Source: Sedimentisphaerales bacterium (GTDB taxonomy: Bacteria; Planctomycetota; Phycisphaerae; Sedimentisphaerales; SG8-4). Taken from it: 37,333 bases of DNA. Position numbers and translations under genes: made by a program. The stretch lies in NCBI GenBank assembly GCA_016932895.1, contig JAFGCA010000560.1, forward strand, positions 1 through 37,333, read 5' to 3'. The number at the start of each line of letters is the position of its first letter. The first letter of the stretch is position 1. Under the pieces are notes generated by a model that searched no databases, was not told the origin of the DNA, and saw only the letters and a list, made by a program, of their open reading frames with translations. Of the stretch, positions 34,388-37,333 are shown in pieces.

Positions 34388-34848
34388 TTTACGTCTCCTC
34401 TTTCCAGGTTGAGTTTGGCAGGGAGTTCTCGGCCGTCGGCGTCGGCGGCGACGGCGAGGTCGAGTTCATACTCGGGCTCGGCGGCGCCGAGGATTTGCAG
34501 ATGGACGGTGGCGATGCGCGTCCGGCCTTTCGGCAGGTCACGGCCCGTGTTGAAGGCGGCGATGATGATGCGGTCCTTCGCCAGGGCCGCCGGGTCGTAG
34601 TAGGGGGCTTCTTTGAACGCGGCGTGCTCTCCGCCTTCGACGCCCACGATCTTGATCTTGCCGGTCGTGGCTCTCAGCTCGAACTGATACGCCGCCAGCG
34701 GCTTACGGCCCGAATCGAGGTAGATGTGCACGGGGGCAAACCGCACTCGAGGCTTTGCAGGAACGGCGGCGGGGGCGATTCGGGTGGCGGTAAGCAATGT
34801 CGCCACGCACGCGCCGATCAGGCCGATCACCATCCATCGTTTCATCAT
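34384..34848 (-). CDS. Small secreted cohesin-like protein
   Basis: The 154-residue protein has a signal peptide of about 25-28 residues (MMKRWMVIGLIGACVATLLTATRIAPAA). The mature part of about 125 residues is a single all-beta domain: VHIYLDSGRKPLAAYQFELRATTGKIKIVGVEGG, then RIIIAAFNTGRDLPKGRTRIATVHLQILG, then YELDLAVAADADGRELPAKL. This order, with a long AYQFEL strand and the late R-I-A-T-V-x-L strand, is that of cohesin domains. Cohesins bind dockerins, and a dockerin protein lies directly upstream. The start codon shares a base with the stop of that gene and the stop overlaps the next ATG. Assignment rests on pattern only. Confidence 0.6.
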   Translation of the reverse strand: MMKRWMVIGLIGACVATLLTATRIAPAAVPAKPRVRFAPVHIYLDSGRKPLAAYQFELRATTGKIKIVGVEGGEHAAFKEAPYYDPAALAKDRIIIAAFNTGRDLPKGRTRIATVHLQILGAAEPEYELDLAVAADADGRELPAKLNLERGDVK

Positions 34849-35321
34849 TAGACCCCTTTATTCAGGCGGACGGCGGCCCGCGCCACCTGGTCTACATCGT
34901 CGCGATTGACGAGGCCGTCGCCGTTGATGTCCCACGTTCGCTTCGTCGGGCTTGCCGACTCGATGTGCCGGGCCAGGCGGAAGGCGTCGATGATGTCCAC
35001 GCGGCCGTTGCGGTCGATGTCGGCTCGCTTCATATCGGCCGCGACCCGGGTGGCGTGCGGCGCGGGACCCCGAAGCCCCGGCACATAAACGGTCCAGACG
35101 ATGACCGCCGCAGCGGTCGTAGCAGCGGCAACCGCCCAGCGGACCCACCAGAGCCTCCGGGGCTGCCGGCTGAAGTGCCCGCGGGCCGCCTCCGCGACGG
35201 CCCGATCGATATCTTCCGGCACCTGCCCCTGCGGGCCGAAGATCGCTCCGAGGTCTTTTGAAAAGCGCGGCGACACGCTCAAGCCCATTTCATCATCGTG
35301 ATGTTCTTTGCGTTCGGTCAT
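34848..35321 (-). CDS. Single-pass membrane protein with an extracytoplasmic dockerin
   Basis: The 157-residue protein has three parts. Residues 1-56 are a polar, cytoplasmic-type region (MTERKEHHDDEMGLSVSPRF, then VPEDIDRAVAEAARGHF). A transmembrane helix follows at about 57-80, with RQPRR before it, which places the N-terminus inside the cell. Residues 95-157 are a two-repeat type I dockerin: D101-I-D103-R-N105-G-R-V-D109 and D131-I-N133-G-D135-G-L-V-N139, both calcium loops complete. This layout, directly downstream of an ECF sigma gene, is that expected of an anti-sigma factor or other membrane regulator, but no known anti-sigma motif is visible. It precedes the cohesin-like protein. Confidence 0.78.
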   Translation of the reverse strand: MTERKEHHDDEMGLSVSPRFSKDLGAIFGPQGQVPEDIDRAVAEAARGHFSRQPRRLWWVRWAVAAATTAAAVIVWTVYVPGLRGPAPHATRVAADMKRADIDRNGRVDIIDAFRLARHIESASPTKRTWDINGDGLVNRDDVDQVARAAVRLNKGV

Positions 35322-35368
35322 AATTGCATCTCCATCTCGTTAAGCACACGAGCAGGGCAAAAGGTTCA

Positions 35369-35400
35369 TTGCGTCTGAGATTTTTCTCGCCCCGACGCAA
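35369..35400. terminator. Hairpin in the gap after the ECF sigma gene
   Basis: TTGCGTC (35369-35375) pairs with GACGCAA (35394-35400), with an inner GAG/CTC pair, giving a two-part stem with an A/T loop. It starts eight bases after the sigma stop, in the 86-bp gap before the dockerin gene. No T-run follows on the minus strand, so it may be a processing or attenuation hairpin rather than a full terminator. Confidence 0.3.
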
Positions 35401-35407
35401 ATTTGTC

Positions 35408-35953
35408 TCATTCAAGGAAATACTCGCGCGTCCGGGGATCGTCGCGCAGCTTGCGCAGGGCGTTGTGGAGGCGGGATTTGGCCGTACCGAGGGGAATGTC
35501 CAGGCTCGCGGCGATCTCCTCCAGACTCATACCGTCGACGAAACGCATGAGTACGACCTCGCGCTGCTCGCTCGACAAGGACGCCATGGCCGCGGCCAGC
35601 TCCGCCCGCGATGATTCAGGCGGTTCGGGGGCCGGGATCTCGTCGAAAGCTACTTCGTCCAATGGCCTGGCGGCGCGCCTGCGGCGTACGTTCAGCGACA
35701 GGTGCTTGACCACGGGGTAGAGAAACGTTGTCATCGAGGCCGTCAGCCGAAAGCCGGGGAACTTTTTGAGCAGGTACACAAATGTCTCCTGGACCACGTC
35801 CAGGGCGTCCTGCGGATTGCCCGTAAAGCGCCAGGCGAGGTGGTACACCCAGTCACGGTGGCGGTGGTAGAGGCGCTCGAAGGCCTCGGCCTGTCCTCCA
35901 TTGGCCCGCTCGATCAACTCCTCGTCGCTTTCCACGTTTCGCTCCGCACACAC
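35408..35953 (-). CDS. ECF-family RNA polymerase sigma factor
   Basis: The 181-residue protein is a normal-length ECF sigma factor. Region 2 has DALDVVQETFVYLLKKFPGF (-10 recognition helix area) followed by MTTFLYPVVKHLSLNVRRRR. Region 4 has LSSEQREVVLMRFVDGMSLEEIAASLDIPLGTAKSRLHNALRKLRDD, a standard helix-turn-helix. The long start is GTG at 35953; another GTG at 35935 has GGAG seven bases upstream and is a good alternative. ECF sigma factors redirect polymerase to genes of envelope and stress responses, usually held by an anti-sigma partner. The next gene codes for a membrane dockerin protein that could be that partner. Confidence 0.9.
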   Translation of the reverse strand: MCAERNVESDEELIERANGGQAEAFERLYHRHRDWVYHLAWRFTGNPQDALDVVQETFVYLLKKFPGFRLTASMTTFLYPVVKHLSLNVRRRRAARPLDEVAFDEIPAPEPPESSRAELAAAMASLSSEQREVVLMRFVDGMSLEEIAASLDIPLGTAKSRLHNALRKLRDDPRTREYFLE

Positions 35954-36027
35954 TACAACAGAATTCGCTTCAAACCGGTTTCACGTGACTTATACAGATC
36001 AGGAAACACTCTTGAGCGATGAGGCTT

Positions 36028-36129
36028 TGTCATCCTAAGCCGCCGGCGAAGGATCTGGCCTCCGACGGGCAAGTACTCCAAAGCCGCGGCCCAGATCCTC
36101 CACTTCGCCACGCTGCATTCAGGATGACA
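36028..36129. repeat. Long imperfect palindrome of a dispersed intergenic type
   Basis: The left arm starts TGTCATCCTAAG and contains GGCGAAGGATCTGG (36028-36060). The right arm contains the matching CCAGATCCT and ends AGGATGACA (36088-36129). The outer arms and the GGATCTGG/CCAGATCC blocks pair exactly; the middle is imperfect. Elements of GTCATCCTGAGC...GAAGGATCTGG type occur as scattered intergenic repeats in many bacteria. As RNA it would form a long hairpin; it may be a non-autonomous mobile repeat. Confidence 0.65.
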
Positions 36130-36291
36130 TCCTGCGCGCGACTGAATCAGAATCCGTATTATAGGCGACGGCTATTCTACCGCGGCGGAAAGCTCTGTAC
36201 ACGCATGTTCTGGGCGAGCCTGTGCCGCTGCCCATCGCAACGTCCGGTAACGCGGCACTGAAAAATGGAGATGTTGGCCGTACAATATCTA

Positions 36292-36319
36292 TTGACAAAT
36301 CGGCAGAAAGGTATATCAT
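36292..36319 (+). promoter_or_regulatory. Sigma-70-like promoter of the lipoprotein gene
   Basis: A perfect TTGACA (36292-36297) is followed after 16 bases by TATCAT (36314-36319). Transcription would start near 36326 and run through a leader of about 120 bases to the ATG at 36449. A small GCGAC-GGC-GTCGC hairpin (36341-36353) lies in that leader. Confidence 0.7.
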
Positions 36320-36448
36320 GTGAGAGCCATGGACAGGCCGGCGACGGCGTCGCTTCGGCGCGGATCGGCCTCTTATTACGCGTGGCAATCGCGAGGAGGC
36401 AGGGTGGTTGGGGGGCTTGAGTGTGAACCGAAGTCAGGGAGAATCGTC

Positions 36449-37210
36449 ATGAGAACAAGTGTAACAGTTGCAGTTTTGTCGGTTTTGATTCTTGTGGCAG
36501 GGGGGTGCGAGGAACCGTCGCGTCAGGCGAGTACGGTGGCTCCGGATGTTCCCGCGGTTGCGTCAGAGAAGCCGCAGGCTTCCGGCACGTTGACACTCTC
36601 GGTGGAGCAGTTGGCGATGCTTGACTGGAGCCGGCCGGCGGCGTCCCGCCCGAAAGTGGTGGCCCGGCGCGTCGTCAAGGGGGTTGGCGTTGACTTCGAC
36701 ATTCAGTTTCCGAGCAATCGCCCGGGGTCTCGTGCGATCGACTACATCTCCTCCGGCTCCGGCGGTCGCGGCGCCATGATCGGACTCGATGTGCAGGGAT
36801 ATGAGGCGTTTGCGCTGAAATTCACACTGCTGTCGGTCGATAGAGCGGCCGGATCGGCACTTCCGCACCAGGTGGTGGTGGGAGCTCTCTTCGGCCCGAC
36901 CGGGGACGGAAAAATCTTCGGGTACGAGCCTCTGTCGCTCTCTTTCGCTTCAAATGCCGAGGCCGGGGTCGCGCAGACACCGTTGGCGTCGGAAAGGATT
37001 AACCAGATCGGATTCCACGTCCACATGGCGAATCCGCAGGTTTGGGATCCTCACACGACGGTGCTGACACTGCGTGTCGAACCGGCTCCCGGTGCGGCCG
37101 TTCTGGATACGACTTCGGTGGTCCAGGAGGAACCTCAGCAGAAGAGTCGCTCTGGTCCGAGAACGACCGAGAGTCCCGATATGGGGCCGGCCCGACTCGG
37201 CGCCTGGTGA
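36449..37210 (+). CDS. Lipoprotein of unknown function
   Basis: The 253-residue protein starts at ATG 36449, with AGGGAG at 36436-36441; the open frame from 36320 begins at the promoter -10 and is not the start. The N-terminus MRTSVTVAVLSVLILVAGGC is a lipoprotein signal peptide with Cys20 as the lipidation site. After a Ser/Pro/Ala-rich spacer the mature part shows beta-strand-like segments (GVDFDIQFPSNRPGSRAIDYISSG, MIGLDVQGYEAFALKFTLLSVD, INQIGFHVHMANP), which recall a carbohydrate-binding-module-like beta-sandwich. No catalytic motif is seen. It is likely anchored in the membrane facing the periplasm. It is divergent from the ECF sigma gene and may be one of its targets. Confidence 0.75.
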   Translation: MRTSVTVAVLSVLILVAGGCEEPSRQASTVAPDVPAVASEKPQASGTLTLSVEQLAMLDWSRPAASRPKVVARRVVKGVGVDFDIQFPSNRPGSRAIDYISSGSGGRGAMIGLDVQGYEAFALKFTLLSVDRAAGSALPHQVVVGALFGPTGDGKIFGYEPLSLSFASNAEAGVAQTPLASERINQIGFHVHMANPQVWDPHTTVLTLRVEPAPGAAVLDTTSVVQEEPQQKSRSGPRTTESPDMGPARLGAW

Positions 37211-37333
37211 GTGGACCCTTGCCGATTGCGGATTGCCGATTGGAGATTCGCGCCACAAGAGCACGTCAATTCCCAATCTCCGATCCGAATTTCCCCATCG
37301 AGAATCTGATCGATCGCGGGGATTGTCTGAAGA
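37211..37333. repeat. Short-repeat and inverted-repeat sequence after the lipoprotein gene
   Basis: The sequence contains three near-copies of GATTGC in a row (about 37223-37241) and a 7-bp inverted repeat, GGAGATT (37242-37248) with AATCTCC (37275-37281). It may be a dispersed intergenic repeat or a weak terminator. The window ends at 37333, so its full extent is not visible. Confidence 0.35.

Larger units (their letters stand above)
35954..36448. promoter_or_regulatory. Divergent intergenic region of about 495 bp
   Basis: There is no credible gene here. From left to right it holds the palindrome AAACCGGTTT (35972-35981), a possible -10 for the sigma gene on the minus strand (TATAAG, plus 35989-35994), a large inverted repeat (36028-36129), and the plus-strand lipoprotein promoter (36292-36319) with its leader. 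A short open frame at 36019-36261 lies over the repeat and is rejected. Confidence 0.6.

Noticed and set aside
36019..36261. Small open frame in the sigma-lipoprotein gap
   Set aside because: It lies over the palindromic repeat, has no ribosome binding site and no conserved-looking sequence.
37211..37262. Short GATTGC repeats considered as a CRISPR fragment
   Set aside because: The units are only about 6-7 bases and adjacent, without spacers or direct repeats of CRISPR size.

Overview
The window is about 37 kb of GC-rich DNA packed with genes. It most resembles a Planctomycetota genome, class Phycisphaerae (for example the Sedimentisphaerales). That placement is inferred from gene content, not from a marker gene: two pseudopilin-like 'FTLVELL'-type proteins, a DUF1080 domain, dockerin repeats, a secreted beta-helix protein, an ECF sigma factor fused to a membrane and C-terminal domain, and a Gram-negative LPS heptose pathway. 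I see no rRNA, tRNA, CRISPR array, transposase or phage gene.

Region 1 (1-17782) is a lipopolysaccharide core locus. A long minus-strand run reads lpxK, hldE, gmhA, gmhB (with an added membrane anchor), waaF, a GT9-like protein, a radical SAM protein, a WaaP-type kinase, a WaaG-like glycosyltransferase and a second kinase. Most junctions are short or overlapping, so this is probably one operon. It makes ADP-heptose, phosphorylates lipid A, adds heptose and phosphorylates the core. To its left lie decoration genes in mixed orientations: two more glycosyltransferases, two small methyltransferases, an FkbM methyltransferase, a pyruvyl-transferase family protein and the C-terminal end of a third kinase. 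hldD, waaA, wzx and wzy are not in the window.

Region 2 (17900-23875) holds a DJ-1/PfpI protein, an NAD-type isocitrate dehydrogenase, an unusual TraB membrane protein fused to DUF1080, and a secreted dipeptidyl-peptidase IV-type S9 peptidase. Two of the intergenic regions carry perfect inverted repeats placed on candidate promoters (19571-19618 and 21431-21451).

Region 3 (23944-37210) is a surface and regulatory island. On the minus strand, in transcription order, are an ECF sigma factor, a membrane protein with an outward-facing dockerin, a small secreted cohesin-like protein, a VIT/VWA protein, a pseudopilin-like protein whose C-terminal half looks like a degenerate serpin, a second sigma factor fused to a membrane and a large C-terminal domain, a secreted beta-helix protein with a dockerin motif, and a pseudopilin with its own promoter. 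Divergent from the first sigma gene is a lipoprotein with a good sigma-70-like promoter; the region between them contains a long palindromic dispersed-type repeat.

The strongest candidate for an undescribed system is the sigma, membrane dockerin, cohesin-like and VIT/VWA cluster. Its order suggests a sigma factor coupled to a calcium-dependent surface interaction. That function is inference; the gene order, overlaps and motifs are visible in the sequence.
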